64,000 bases of DNA from Pseudomonas sp. B20(2017) (lineage in GTDB: Bacteria > Pseudomonadota > Gammaproteobacteria > Pseudomonadales > Pseudomonadaceae): positions 248,001 through 312,000 of the forward strand of contig NZ_NEJP01000006.1 in assembly GCF_002113125.1 (NCBI RefSeq), read 5' to 3'. This document shows positions 9,885 through 18,687 of this stretch, in pieces. A model generated the notes under the pieces. It searched no databases and was not told where the DNA came from. It was given only the letters and a program-made list of their open reading frames with translations. Position 1 is the stretch's first letter; each line of letters begins with the position of its first letter. The translations under genes and the position numbers were made by a program.

Positions 9885-11165
9885 ATGGGCACGCACGTTA
9901 TCAAGATGCCGGACATCGGCGAAGGCATCGCAGAAGTAGAACTGTCGCAGTGGCACGTCAAGGTCGGCGACCTGGTCGTTGAAGATCAGGTGCTGGCGGA
10001 TGTGATGACCGACAAGGCGATGGTCGATATTCCCTCGCCGGTACACGGCAAGGTGATTGCGTTGGGCGGTCAGCCGGGTGAAGTGATGGCGGTCGGCAGT
10101 ATCCTGATCAGCATCGAGGTTGAAGGCGCCGGCAATCTGAAGGAGTCGGACAAACCGGCGCCTGTTGCGGCGAAAGAGGCACCTGCCGCACCCAAAGTTG
10201 AAGCGGTCGTTGAAAGCAAACCTGCTGTGACCGCACCGCGTCCGGCGGCTGCCGTTTGCCAGGGCCCGATGGTTGCCCGCGAAGCCGATGAGCGCCCGCT
10301 GGCCTCGCCGGCCGTGCGCAAACATGCGCTGGATCTGGGCATTCAATTGCGTCTGGTGCGCGGCTCCGGCCCGGCCGGTCGCGTATTGCACGAAGACCTT
10401 GAGGCCTATCTGGCACAGGGTCAGTCGAACGCTTCGGCGCCGGTCGCTGCCGCGTACACCCAGCGTAACGATGAAGAACAGATTCAAGTGATCGGTATGC
10501 GCCGCAAGATTGCCCAGCGCATGCAGGACGCCACTCAGCGTGCCGCTCATTTCAGTTATGTCGAGGAAATCGACGTCACTGCGATTGAAGAACTGCGTGC
10601 CCACCTGAACGAAAAACACGGTGCCAGTCGTGGCAAGCTGACCTTGCTGCCATTCCTGGTGCGCGCGTTGGTCGTCGCTCTGCGCGACTTCCCGCAGATG
10701 AACGCCCGTTACGACGACGAAGCCCAGGTCATCACCCGCCTCGGCGCGGTGCATGTCGGCGTCGCCACCCAAAGCGATGTCGGCCTGATGGTGCCGGTGG
10801 TGCGTCATGCCGAGGCGCGCAGCCTGTGGGACAGCGCGGCGGAAATCTCCCGCCTAGCCACCGCCGCCCGCAATGGCAAGGCCAGCCGCGATGAACTGTC
10901 CGGCTCGACCATCACCCTGACCAGTCTCGGCGCCCTTGGCGGCATCGTCAGCACTCCGGTGCTGAATCTGCCGGAAGTGGCGATCGTCGGCGTCAACAAA
11001 ATCGTCGAACGCCCAATGGTCGTCAAAGGTCAGGTGGTGATCCGCAAGATGATGAACCTCTCCAGCTCCTTCGATCACCGCGTGGTCGACGGCATGGACG
11101 CGGCGCTCTTCATCCAGGCCATTCGTGGTCTGCTCGAACAACCCGCGACCCTGTTTGTGGAGTGA
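9885..11165 (+). CDS. bkdB: Branched-chain 2-oxo acid dehydrogenase E2 (lipoamide acyltransferase)
   Basis: This 426-residue core subunit transfers the branched acyl group to CoA. It has one lipoyl domain with the modified lysine in [12 protein letters not shown] (Lys44), a flexible Ala/Pro linker (about residues 85-130), a peripheral-subunit-binding domain ([16 protein letters not shown], about 140-175), and the acyltransferase domain with the catalytic HRVVDG motif near residue 396. The start codon overlaps the end of bkdA2. Size and domain order are normal for the family. Confidence 0.95.
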   Translation: MGTHVIKMPDIGEGIAEVELSQWHVKVGDLVVEDQVLADVMTDKAMVDIPSPVHGKVIALGGQPGEVMAVGSILISIEVEGAGNLKESDKPAPVAAKEAPAAPKVEAVVESKPAVTAPRPAAAVCQGPMVAREADERPLASPAVRKHALDLGIQLRLVRGSGPAGRVLHEDLEAYLAQGQSNASAPVAAAYTQRNDEEQIQVIGMRRKIAQRMQDATQRAAHFSYVEEIDVTAIEELRAHLNEKHGASRGKLTLLPFLVRALVVALRDFPQMNARYDDEAQVITRLGAVHVGVATQSDVGLMVPVVRHAEARSLWDSAAEISRLATAARNGKASRDELSGSTITLTSLGALGGIVSTPVLNLPEVAIVGVNKIVERPMVVKGQVVIRKMMNLSSSFDHRVVDGMDAALFIQAIRGLLEQPATLFVE

Positions 11166-11169
11166 TGGC

Positions 11170-12543
11170 ATGCAAACTCTGAACACCACGCTGCTGATCA
11201 TCGGCGGCGGCCCCGGCGGTTACGTGACGGCCATTCGCGCCGGGCAACTGGGCATTTCGACCATTCTGGTCGAGGGCGAATCGCTGGGCGGCACCTGCCT
11301 GAACATCGGCTGTATTCCGTCGAAAGCGCTGATTCATGTGGCCGAACAGTTTCATCAGACTCAACACCACAATCAGCATTCGGCACTGGGCATCAGCGTT
11401 TCGGCGCCGACCCTCGACATCAGCAAAAGCGTCGAGTGGAAGGACGGCATCGTCGATCGCCTGACCACTGGCGTCGCCGCCCTGCTGAAGAAAAACAAGG
11501 TTCAGGTCTTCAACGGCTGGGCCAAGGTCATCGACGGCAAGACCGTTGAAGTCGGCGATACCCGCATCCAGTGCGAGCATCTGGTGCTGGCCACCGGTTC
11601 GACAAGCGTCAACCTGCCGATCCTGCCGATTGGCGGGCCGATCATTTCGTCGACCGAAGCACTGGCACCGAAGTCGGTACCGAAACGCCTGATCGTGGTC
11701 GGCGGTGGTTACATCGGTCTGGAGCTGGGCATTGCCTACCGCAAGCTCGGTGCCGAGGTCAGCGTGGTCGAGGCGCAGGATCGCATCCTGCCAGCCTACG
11801 ACGCAGAACTGACCCAACCGGTGCACGACGCGCTGAAGCAACTGGGCGTGAAGCTGTACCTCAAGCACAGCGTGCTGGGTTTCGACGGGACGTTGCAGGT
11901 GCGCGATCCGAACGGCGACACCCTGAACCTGGAAACCGATCAGGTGCTGGTGGCCGTTGGTCGCAAACCCAACACCCAGGGCTGGAACCTTGAAGCGCTG
12001 AACCTGGACATGAACGGCTCGGCGATCAAGATCGACAGCCGCTGCCAGACCAGCATGCGCAACGTCTACGCCATCGGCGACCTGAGCGGCGAGCCGATGC
12101 TGGCTCACCGCGCCATGGCACAGGGCGAGATGGTTGCCGAACTGATCAGCGGCAAGACCCGCGAATTCAACCCGACCGCCATCGCTGCCGTGTGCTTCAC
12201 CGACCCGGAACTGGTAGTGGTCGGCAAGACGCCGGACGAAGCCAAGGCGGCGGGACTGGACTGCATCGTGTCGAACTTCCCGTTCGCGGCCAATGGTCGG
12301 GCGATGACGCTGGAATCGAAAACCGGCTTCGTGCGGGTGGTCGCTCGTCGGGACAATCATGTGATTGTCGGCTGGCAGGCGGTCGGTGTCGGGGTATCCG
12401 AACTGTCGACTGCGTTCGCGCAAAGCCTGGAAATGGGTGCGCGACTGGAAGACATCGGCGGCACCATCCATGCGCACCCGACCCTGGGTGAAGCGGTGCA
12501 GGAAGCGGCGTTGCGTGCGCTTGGGCATGCGTTGCACCTGTAA
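11170..12543 (+). CDS. lpdV: Dihydrolipoamide dehydrogenase E3 of the bkd complex
   Basis: This 457-residue flavoprotein reoxidises the E2 lipoyl group with NAD+. It has the FAD motif [17 protein letters not shown] (residues 12-28), the redox-active disulfide GGTCLNIGC (Cys43 and Cys48), an NAD motif [11 protein letters not shown] near residue 182, and the C-terminal [15 protein letters not shown] with the active-site His-Glu pair. I chose the ATG at 11170, four bases after the bkdB stop; a longer frame from 11125 would overlap bkdB. It is the last gene of the bkd operon. Confidence 0.95.
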   Translation: MQTLNTTLLIIGGGPGGYVTAIRAGQLGISTILVEGESLGGTCLNIGCIPSKALIHVAEQFHQTQHHNQHSALGISVSAPTLDISKSVEWKDGIVDRLTTGVAALLKKNKVQVFNGWAKVIDGKTVEVGDTRIQCEHLVLATGSTSVNLPILPIGGPIISSTEALAPKSVPKRLIVVGGGYIGLELGIAYRKLGAEVSVVEAQDRILPAYDAELTQPVHDALKQLGVKLYLKHSVLGFDGTLQVRDPNGDTLNLETDQVLVAVGRKPNTQGWNLEALNLDMNGSAIKIDSRCQTSMRNVYAIGDLSGEPMLAHRAMAQGEMVAELISGKTREFNPTAIAAVCFTDPELVVVGKTPDEAKAAGLDCIVSNFPFAANGRAMTLESKTGFVRVVARRDNHVIVGWQAVGVGVSELSTAFAQSLEMGARLEDIGGTIHAHPTLGEAVQEAALRALGHALHL

Positions 12544-12556
12544 CGCTCGGTCGCAG

Positions 12557-12663
12557 ATCGTTCCCACGCTCCGCGTGGGAATGCCTCCACGGACGCTCCG
12601 CGTTCGGCTGTTGGGACGCAGAGCGTCCCGGACTGCATTCCCACGCAGAGCCTGGGAACGATC
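12557..12663. repeat. Full-length intergenic palindromic repeat element
   Basis: The ends GATCGTTCCCACGC and GGGAACGATC are inverted copies, with nested inverted segments (CGTGGGAATGC against GCATTCCCACG, and GGACGCTCCGCG against GGGACGCAGAGCGTCC). It sits between lpdV and ilvE. A half copy is at 6854-6911. This is a dispersed Pseudomonas palindrome type distinct from the REP family elsewhere in the window. Confidence 0.7.
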
Positions 12664-12779
12664 AAAGGCAGAGATTTCGGGCTGCGAAACCGCTCAAGAA
12701 TGAAGTATTGTTGTGCCCATCCAAAAAAACGTCAGAAGCCTTGAACCGCTTCGGCGGTTGTTCAGTGATAGAGGGTGTC

Positions 12780-13799
12780 ATGGGTAACGAAAGCATCAAC
12801 TGGGACAAGCTGGGTTTTGACTACATCAAGACCGACAAACGCTATCTGTCGTACTTTCGCAACGGCGAGTGGGACAAAGGCACCCTGACCGAAGACAACG
12901 TACTGCACATCAGCGAAGGCTCCACTGCCCTTCACTATGGCCAGCAATGCTTCGAAGGCCTGAAGGCCTATCGTTGCAAGGACGGCTCGATCAACCTGTT
13001 CCGTCCGGACCAGAACGCCGCACGCATGCAACGCAGCTGCGCCCGCCTGCTGATGCCGCATGTGTCCACCGAGCAGTTCATCGAAGCGTGCAAGGAAGTG
13101 GTTCGCGCCAACGAGCGCTTCATCCCGCCTTACGGCACCGGCGGCGCGCTGTACCTGCGTCCGTTCGTGATCGGCGTGGGTGACAACATCGGCGTGCGTA
13201 CCGCACCTGAGTTCATCTTCTCGGTGTTCGCGATCCCGGTCGGTGCCTACTTCAAGGGCGGCCTGACCCCGCACAACTTCCAGATCTCCACCTTCGACCG
13301 CGCCGCGCCACAAGGCACCGGTGCCGCCAAGGTCGGTGGCAACTACGCCGCCAGCCTGATGCCGGGCTCCCAGGCCAAGAAAGCGCACTTCGCTGACGCC
13401 ATCTACCTGGATCCGCTGACCCACAAGAAGATCGAGGAAGTCGGTTCGGCCAACTTCTTCGGGATTACCCACGACAACAAGTTCGTAACCCCGAACTCGC
13501 CGTCGGTACTGCCGGGTATCACCCGTCTGTCGCTGATCGAACTGGCCAAGTCCCGCCTGGGTCTGGAAGTGGTCGAAGGCGACGTGTTCATCGACAAGCT
13601 GTCGGACTTCAAGGAAGCCGGTGCCTGCGGTACCGCTGCGGTGATCACCCCGATCGGCGGCATCAGCTACAACGACCACCTGCACGTGTTCCACAGCGAA
13701 ACCGAAGTCGGCCCTGTGACCCAGAAGCTCTACAAAGAGCTGACCGGTGTGCAGACCGGCGACATCGAAGCGCCAGCAGGCTGGATCGTCAAGGTTTGA
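12780..13799 (+). CDS. ilvE: Branched-chain amino acid aminotransferase
   Basis: This 339-residue fold-type IV PLP enzyme interconverts valine, leucine and isoleucine with their keto acids. The segments ALHYGQQCFEGLKAYR, GGALYLRPFVIGVGDNIGV and PQGTGAAKVGGNYAASL (with the PLP lysine) are characteristic. The ATG at 12780 gives the standard length; an upstream in-frame ATG at 12708 would add 24 atypical residues. It follows the bkd operon after a repeat element, which places transamination beside keto acid oxidation, though it probably has its own promoter. Confidence 0.95.
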   Translation: MGNESINWDKLGFDYIKTDKRYLSYFRNGEWDKGTLTEDNVLHISEGSTALHYGQQCFEGLKAYRCKDGSINLFRPDQNAARMQRSCARLLMPHVSTEQFIEACKEVVRANERFIPPYGTGGALYLRPFVIGVGDNIGVRTAPEFIFSVFAIPVGAYFKGGLTPHNFQISTFDRAAPQGTGAAKVGGNYAASLMPGSQAKKAHFADAIYLDPLTHKKIEEVGSANFFGITHDNKFVTPNSPSVLPGITRLSLIELAKSRLGLEVVEGDVFIDKLSDFKEAGACGTAAVITPIGGISYNDHLHVFHSETEVGPVTQKLYKELTGVQTGDIEAPAGWIVKV

Positions 13800-13817
13800 T
13801 CTGACGGCCAGATGCAC

Positions 13818-13852
13818 AAAAGCCCCCATCGAGTGATCGATGGGGGCTTTTT
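13818..13852. terminator. Strong bidirectional terminator after ilvE
   Basis: AGCCCCCATCGA pairs with TCGATGGGGGCT around a GTGA loop. A tracts precede it and T tracts follow it. It serves ilvE (+) and the converging DNA-repair operon (-). Confidence 0.92.
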
Positions 13853-14691
13853 CATTCGTCCCGTTCACTAACCTTCATGGCAATCCGCTTGCCCGCGCGA
13901 CCGGCAATCCCGCTCGCCTGTCCGTTCTGCTGCTTGCCCATGCGCGCCTGGGTAATCAATCCGGGAATCAGCTCCCCCTCCGGCAGGTTCTTCCAGAACC
14001 GCGTCGGCAAATGCCCTTGCATGACTTTCTCGTTCAACCGCGCCGGGTTGAAGATGTGGCTGTAGTACGTCAGCCATAAATCACCGTGGGGATCATCGAC
14101 CTTCTGCGCCAGTTGCTGCCATTCCAGCGGGCACTGGCGTTGATGGATCAGTTGTTCGCCATCGTAATAAACCCCGTCGCGGGGTGTGGCGATCAGCCAA
14201 CGATGCCGGCCCATGCGCCCGATGAAGTGTTCGCTGGCACTGTGCAGGATGTCGTGGGCTGGTTCGTGCCACGCGACGTATTGTGGGCCCGGCTGTTCTG
14301 GCGGGCGCTCGATGAAGCGCACGAACGCATGCAGATGATGGGCTTCGCGCTGCACCTGCTTGATCCGCCGCTGCAACTCGCTGCCCAGTTTGTCGCCGGC
14401 CATCATTGCGGTGCGGTCGCCGTGGCTGACTCGCCACAGCACTTCATACAGCAGACTCCAGCGTTGATCGCCCCGGTATCGAGATGCTTGTTCCAGGGTG
14501 TCGAGCAATGCACGCGGAATCCGCGCCTGAAACGGCCCCTGCCCTTCGGGCACCGATACGTCACTGGCGAACAGATCGCTCACGCCTTCCGACGCCCAGC
14601 TCACCAGACTCGGGTCGATTTCATGGCTGAGCAGCCAGCGCGCCTGCTGGCGCCAGGTATCGAACAGGTCGTCGCAATCGAGATTGATCAT
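13852..14691 (-). CDS. Putative DNA metabolism protein (TIGR03915/DUF4130 type)
   Basis: This 279-residue protein matches the family that is nearly always found next to a radical SAM partner and is proposed to act in DNA repair or modification. Conserved-looking segments are YVAWHEPAHDILHSASEHFI, DLWLTYYSHIFNPARLNEKV and LPTRFWKNLPEG. The ATG at 14691 (MINLDCDDLF) overlaps the end of the radical SAM gene by four bases, so the pair is translationally coupled. No catalytic chemistry has been shown for the family as far as I know. SOS control is suggested by the LexA box upstream of the operon. Confidence 0.82.
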   Translation of the reverse strand: MINLDCDDLFDTWRQQARWLLSHEIDPSLVSWASEGVSDLFASDVSVPEGQGPFQARIPRALLDTLEQASRYRGDQRWSLLYEVLWRVSHGDRTAMMAGDKLGSELQRRIKQVQREAHHLHAFVRFIERPPEQPGPQYVAWHEPAHDILHSASEHFIGRMGRHRWLIATPRDGVYYDGEQLIHQRQCPLEWQQLAQKVDDPHGDLWLTYYSHIFNPARLNEKVMQGHLPTRFWKNLPEGELIPGLITQARMGKQQNGQASGIAGRAGKRIAMKVSERDE

Positions 14692-15908
14692 CCCCACAGC
14701 CCCATCTGTTGCGGCATCGGCCGGTCGCGCAGTTGCTGATAGAGCATCTGGCTGGTGACTTCTGCCTGCTGCGGGTGGTAATCGCTGGTGATGATGAACG
14801 GTTTGGCCTTGGCCAGCACACAACGCATACGCGCCACGTCTTCGTAGCGAATGCGCCGCTGCCGACGCAGCTCCACCAGACGTTCGGTAGTGCGCAGGCC
14901 GATGCCGGGAATGCGTGAGATCAACGCCGGTTCGGCGCGGTTGAGATCCAGAGGGAATACCTCACGATTCTGCAGCGCCCAGGCCAGTTTCGGATCGATA
15001 TCCAACGCCAGATTGCCCGGCCCCTGAAGCAACTCACCGGCGGTATAGCCATAACCGCGCAACAGAAAATCCGCCTGATACAAGCGGTGCTCGCGCATCA
15101 GTGGCGGCGCGGCCAGCGGCACGCTTTTCGGGCTGTCGGGAATCGGGCTAAACGCCGAGTAATAGACCCGACGCAGGCGGAAGTTACCGTAGAGCGCCTG
15201 AGCGCTGTGCAGGATGGTGCTGTCGTCGGTGTCATCGGCACCGACGATCATTTGCGTGCTCTGCCCGGCCGGGGCGAACTTCGGTGCACGGGGTTCGTTG
15301 AGCACCGTCTGCACACCGGTGTAGATGGTGTTCATCGCCTGCTTGATCGAACCGATCTGCTTCTCCGGCGCGAGGGTTTGCAGGCTGGCATCGGTGGGCA
15401 ATTCGATGTTGACGCTCAAGCGGTCGGCGTAGCGCCCGGCCTCTTCGATCAGCGCAGGATCCGCATCGGGAATGGTCTTGAGATGAATGTAGCCACGGAA
15501 CTCATGCTCTTCGCGCAACAGCTTCGCGACACGCACCAGTTGCTCCATGGTGTAGTCCGCCGAACGAATGATCCCCGAGCTAAGAAACAACCCGCTGACG
15601 CAATTGCGCCGGTAGAAATCCAGGGTCAGCGTCACCACTTCCTCGGGCGTGAAACGCGCACGCGGCACGTCGCTGGAGCGGCGGTTGACGCAGTACTGGC
15701 AGTCGTAGAGACAGAAATTGGTCAGCAGCACCTTGAGCAGCGACACGCAACGCCCGTCCGGCGTGTAGCTGTGGCAGATGCCCATGCCATCGGTCGAACC
15801 CAGCCCGCTTTTGCCCTCGGAACTGCGCTTGGGCGCGCCGCTGCTGGCGCAGGAGGCATCGTACTTGGCGGCGTCGGCGAGGATGCTGAGCTTGTCGATG
15901 ATTTGCAT
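14688..15908 (-). CDS. Putative DNA modification/repair radical SAM protein (TIGR03916 type)
   Basis: This 406-residue radical SAM enzyme has its iron-sulfur motif at Cys66, Cys70 and Cys73 (FCLYDCQYC) and a C-terminal helix-hairpin-helix region (ALISRIPGIGLRTTERLVEL, about residues 330-350) that would contact DNA. It resembles spore photoproduct lyase-like enzymes and is the signature partner of the downstream TIGR03915-type protein. The start at 15908 is 14 bp from a near-perfect LexA box, so induction by DNA damage is likely. The substrate lesion or modification is unknown. Confidence 0.85.
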   Translation of the reverse strand: MQIIDKLSILADAAKYDASCASSGAPKRSSEGKSGLGSTDGMGICHSYTPDGRCVSLLKVLLTNFCLYDCQYCVNRRSSDVPRARFTPEEVVTLTLDFYRRNCVSGLFLSSGIIRSADYTMEQLVRVAKLLREEHEFRGYIHLKTIPDADPALIEEAGRYADRLSVNIELPTDASLQTLAPEKQIGSIKQAMNTIYTGVQTVLNEPRAPKFAPAGQSTQMIVGADDTDDSTILHSAQALYGNFRLRRVYYSAFSPIPDSPKSVPLAAPPLMREHRLYQADFLLRGYGYTAGELLQGPGNLALDIDPKLAWALQNREVFPLDLNRAEPALISRIPGIGLRTTERLVELRRQRRIRYEDVARMRCVLAKAKPFIITSDYHPQQAEVTSQMLYQQLRDRPMPQQMGLWG

Positions 15909-15921
15909 GGCACGGACTCGA

Positions 15922-15941
15922 TACTGTTCGCATATACAGTA
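15922..15941. promoter_or_regulatory. LexA (SOS) box
   Basis: The site reads TACTG-N10-CAGTA with an AT-rich core (TTCGCATATA), so both CTG and CAG half-sites and their flanking bases match the enterobacterial and Pseudomonas LexA consensus. It lies just upstream of the radical SAM start on the minus strand. Confidence 0.85.
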
Positions 15942-16009
15942 TAGAGAGCGTTTGACTCATACAAGATGCAATACCGTTCTTCGTCGGAATGTCGCGCTGC
16001 TACAGACAG

Positions 16010-16065
16010 GTCATTTTGACTCATAGGAAGTCAGATTGACTCGATATCACGAAGGTCATAATGAC
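16010..16065. promoter_or_regulatory. Triple GTCA-N3-TGAC operator array
   Basis: Three identical-arm palindromes GTCA-N3-TGAC occur at 16010-16020, 16030-16040 and 16055-16065 (start-to-start spacing 20 and 25 bp). The last covers the ATG at 16061, which argues that the SDR gene starts downstream at 16172. An additional half site TTTGACTCAT lies at 15951. The cognate regulator is not next to it. Confidence 0.6.
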
Positions 16066-16171
16066 TATCAAATCTGCGCAGCCCTTGATATTCAAGGCTG
16101 TCCGGCATGGCCCGAAAATTGTCTGGTTCCCCGTAGCCATTTTGGCTGAAGACCAAAAACGGGAGTTGAAC

Positions 16172-16915
16172 ATGGATCAGGTTTTTCAGGGCAAGCTTGC
16201 CGTCATCACCGGCGCCAGTTCAGGCATAGGCCTGGCCGTTACCGAACGCCTGCTGAATCAAGGCGCACGCGTGTTGGCCATGTCGCGAAAGCTCGGCGCA
16301 CTGGCCGAACTGCTTGAGCGGTATCCGCAGCAACTGGTCTGGCAACCCGGCGATGTCACTCAAGCAACCGACCTTGCCGCTTTGGCCGATCAGGCTGCGA
16401 GCGTGGGCCCGGTAAGTTTCGTGGTACCCAACGCCGGCATTGCGGAATTGGCCGACGGGCTCGACAGCTCGGCATTCGATCGCCAATGGGCTGTGAACGG
16501 CGCCGGCGCCCTCAACACGCTGGCCGCCCTGCGCCCGCACCTTGCAGACGAGACTTCAGTGGTGTTCATCGGTACTTTTCTGGCCCAAATCAGTTTCGCG
16601 GGACTGGCCGCCTACATCGCGTCAAAAGCGGCGTTGATCGCCCATGCCCGAACCCTTGCGGTCGAGCTGGCACCCCATGGCGTGCGCATCAATTGCGTCT
16701 CTCCCGGCCCGACCGCGACGCCGATCTGGTCAACGCTGGGCCTGAGTGACGAAGCGCTCGGCGACGTGGCCCAAGGCGTCAACAAACGGCTTTTGAGCGG
16801 GCAGTTTCTCGAACCTGCGGCGGTGGCCGACGTCATTCTGTTCCAACTGGGCAACGGTGCTCGTGGCGTCATCGGTCAGGATTGGGTGGTCGATAGCGGT
16901 TATACCCTGAGCTAA
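16172..16915 (+). CDS. Short-chain dehydrogenase/reductase
   Basis: This 247-residue SDR has the NAD(P)-binding motif TGASSGIGLAV near residue 14 and the catalytic YIASK motif near residue 150. The residue 13 positions before the catalytic Tyr, normally Ser, reads Thr (IGTFLAQISFAGLAAY), which is unusual but could keep a hydroxyl. The 16172 ATG has a GGAG ribosome site seven bases upstream; the earlier ATG at 16061 sits inside the operator array. The C-terminus GQDWVVDSGYTLS is typical of classical SDRs. The substrate is unknown. Confidence 0.85.
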   Translation: MDQVFQGKLAVITGASSGIGLAVTERLLNQGARVLAMSRKLGALAELLERYPQQLVWQPGDVTQATDLAALADQAASVGPVSFVVPNAGIAELADGLDSSAFDRQWAVNGAGALNTLAALRPHLADETSVVFIGTFLAQISFAGLAAYIASKAALIAHARTLAVELAPHGVRINCVSPGPTATPIWSTLGLSDEALGDVAQGVNKRLLSGQFLEPAAVADVILFQLGNGARGVIGQDWVVDSGYTLS

Positions 16916-17182
16916 CGCGCATGCACCGATCCGGGCGTGGAATCCGTCATCTGGCGGCCTGACGATTCCCGCCCGGACTCCGGCAAAACCAGACCCCAGC
17001 GCGACGCCAGTTCCCGGCGCCCCTGCACCGTCAACGTCAGCGCCCGACTGTCCAGATCCTGCGTCACCCATTTGCGCTTCAACTGCAACTACGCGGCCCC
17101 GAGCGAACCACCCAAGTGCGGCCGGCGCATGCTCCAGTCCAGACACGTCGGCACCAATGTCAGGGGCAAAGGCCAGCGATGA
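16912..17182 (-). pseudogene. Remnant of an ArsR-family regulator
   Basis: The minus strand encodes a typical ArsR C-terminal half (DWS.RRPHLGGSLGAA, then WVTQDLDSRAL and a TVQGRRELASRWGL end). A TAG codon at 17089-17091 interrupts the frame after GAA, and no N-terminal winged-helix sequence precedes it. The stop at 16912-16914 overlaps the SDR stop. It is a decayed regulator with no function expected. Confidence 0.7.
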
Positions 17183-17302
17183 CGATTGCCAGCGACGATC
17201 AGTGAAATCCTCGCCCACGACATCGACCTGAAGCGGTTCGCCTGGCATTACCGCCCTTCGCTGAACGGGCGAATTCCGCTGTTCAGCGAAGTACGGGCTT
17301 AG
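17183..17302 (+). pseudogene. C-terminal gene remnant of unknown family
   Basis: A frame opening after the TGA at 17180-17182 reads PATISEILAHDIDLKRF and ends PLFSEVRA with TAG at 17300-17302. Codon use looks like real coding sequence, but there is no start codon or upstream part. It is probably the surviving tail of a deleted gene. I do not recognise the family. Confidence 0.4.
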
Positions 17303-18234
17303 GCGCTGCGCAATTCGATCGTAAGGTGCGACAGCTCATGCACCGGCGCCAGCCGCTCGCGAATCGCTTCAGCAGTCACGCCAGCCGCGGCGACTACGCT
17401 GACAATCGCCGCCCGCGCCTGCGGGCCGACCTGCCAGACGTGCAGGTCGCTGATGCGTACGTCGTCGGAGGTTTCCAGCAGCTCGCGGATCTCCTCGGCC
17501 ACCGGCTCATCGGTGGTATCGAGCAGCACGGCGGCGCTGTCGCGCATCAGGTTCCAGGCCCATTTGGCGATGACGATGGAACCGATGATGCCCATCACCG
17601 GGTCCATCCAGACCCAGCCCAGATAGCGCCCGGCAAGTAGCGCGGCAATCGCCAGCACCGACGTCAACGCATCGGCGAGTACGTGCACGTAAGCTGAACG
17701 CAGGTTGTTGTCGTGATGGTGCTGATGGCCATGATCGTGGCTATGACCATGGTCATGATGACCATGATGGCCGGCCAGCAGAAACGCGCTGAGCAGGTTG
17801 ACGCCCAGGCCGACCAGGGCAATCAAGGTAGCTTCGCCGAACGCCACGCTGGTTGGCTGGAACAGACGGAAAACCGATTCCCCCGCAATGCCCAGCGACA
17901 CCAGCCCCAGCACCATCGCCGAGGCAAAACCCGCCAGATCACCAACCTTGCCGGTGCCGAAACTGTAGCGCCGGTTGTTGGCGTTGCGCCGGGCAAAACC
18001 ATAGGCCGCCGCCGCGATGCCCAAGGCACCAGCGTGGGTCGCCATGTGGAAACCGTCGGCCAGCAGCGCCATGGAACCGGTGAGATAACCGGCGGCAATT
18101 TCGCCAATCATCATCACGAACGTCAGCGCCACCACCCACAAGGTTCGGCGGGCGTTGTCGTCGTGGGATGCACCGAGGAACTGGTGATCGTGGGAAAACG
18201 TTTCAGCCTTGAGTGTCATGGCGTGGTTGCTCAC
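17299..18234 (-). CDS. dmeF: Cobalt/nickel efflux protein, cation diffusion facilitator family
   Basis: This 311-residue CDF transporter has six predicted spans, with metal-site segments MALLADGFHMATH (TM2) and YVHVLADALTSVLAI (TM5), and a His-rich loop between TM4 and TM5 (HHGHHDHGHSHDHGHQHHH, about residues 156-174). The long N-terminus with HDHQF and the paired RcnR-type repressor fit DmeF, which exports Co(II) and Ni(II) in exchange for protons. It overlaps the repressor gene by four bases. Zinc transport cannot be excluded from sequence alone. Confidence 0.88.
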   Translation of the reverse strand: MSNHAMTLKAETFSHDHQFLGASHDDNARRTLWVVALTFVMMIGEIAAGYLTGSMALLADGFHMATHAGALGIAAAAYGFARRNANNRRYSFGTGKVGDLAGFASAMVLGLVSLGIAGESVFRLFQPTSVAFGEATLIALVGLGVNLLSAFLLAGHHGHHDHGHSHDHGHQHHHDNNLRSAYVHVLADALTSVLAIAALLAGRYLGWVWMDPVMGIIGSIVIAKWAWNLMRDSAAVLLDTTDEPVAEEIRELLETSDDVRISDLHVWQVGPQARAAIVSVVAAAGVTAEAIRERLAPVHELSHLTIELRSA

Positions 18235-18506
18235 TTGGAATAACGGCGAATGGCCTGCAGCAACTCTTCCACGCCTTGGGCACGGGCTTCATCGCTGAGA
18301 TCAGGATGGGCGACATGCTCGCGGGCGTGGGCCTCGATGAACTGCTCCATCAGGCCGTTGATCGCCCCGCGAACCGCCGCCATCAGGTGCAGCGTCTTGG
18401 CGCAATCTGCCTCGGACTCCAGCGCCCGTTCAACCGCCTGAACCTGCCCGGCAATGCGCCGGACCCGGTTAAGCAACTCCCCTTTGTGTTCGTGTGTGTG
18501 CGACAT
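18231..18506 (-). CDS. dmeR: RcnR/FrmR-family metal-sensing repressor
   Basis: This 91-residue all-helical repressor of the CsoR/RcnR family has His3, Cys35, His60 and His64, the same residues at the same positions as the Ni/Co ligands of RcnR. That pattern separates it from copper (CsoR) and formaldehyde (FrmR) sensors. It should release the operator when nickel or cobalt binds and so allow dmeF expression. It is the first gene of the dmeRF operon, and a C-tract palindrome lies directly upstream. Confidence 0.9.
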   Translation of the reverse strand: MSHTHEHKGELLNRVRRIAGQVQAVERALESEADCAKTLHLMAAVRGAINGLMEQFIEAHAREHVAHPDLSDEARAQGVEELLQAIRRYSK

Positions 18507-18509
18507 ACC

Positions 18510-18528
18510 TATACCCCCTACCCCTATA
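18510..18528. promoter_or_regulatory. RcnR/DmeR-type operator
   Basis: The site reads TATA-CCCCC-TA-CCCC-TATA. RcnR-family proteins bind GC tracts flanked by TA-rich inverted repeats. It begins four bases upstream of the dmeR start codon, where a bound repressor would block transcription. Confidence 0.7.
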
Positions 18529-18687
18529 TGGCGAGCATAGTCGCTGTTCGGATTGAAAGGGGCAAGGTCTGTTTTCGACCGCCCGTCGCGGCCTGAAATT
18601 TTGACGTGAAAGGATTGAGGCGGAGCGTCAGACGGTGCCGCCTCTGGAAGGCTTTTCAGATGCAGGGCCGTTGGGACCCCTTGTCTG

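Noticed and set aside
16730..17248. 172-codon minus-strand frame
   Set aside because: It overlaps the SDR gene in another frame and contains the ArsR remnant in a different register. It has no family pattern.
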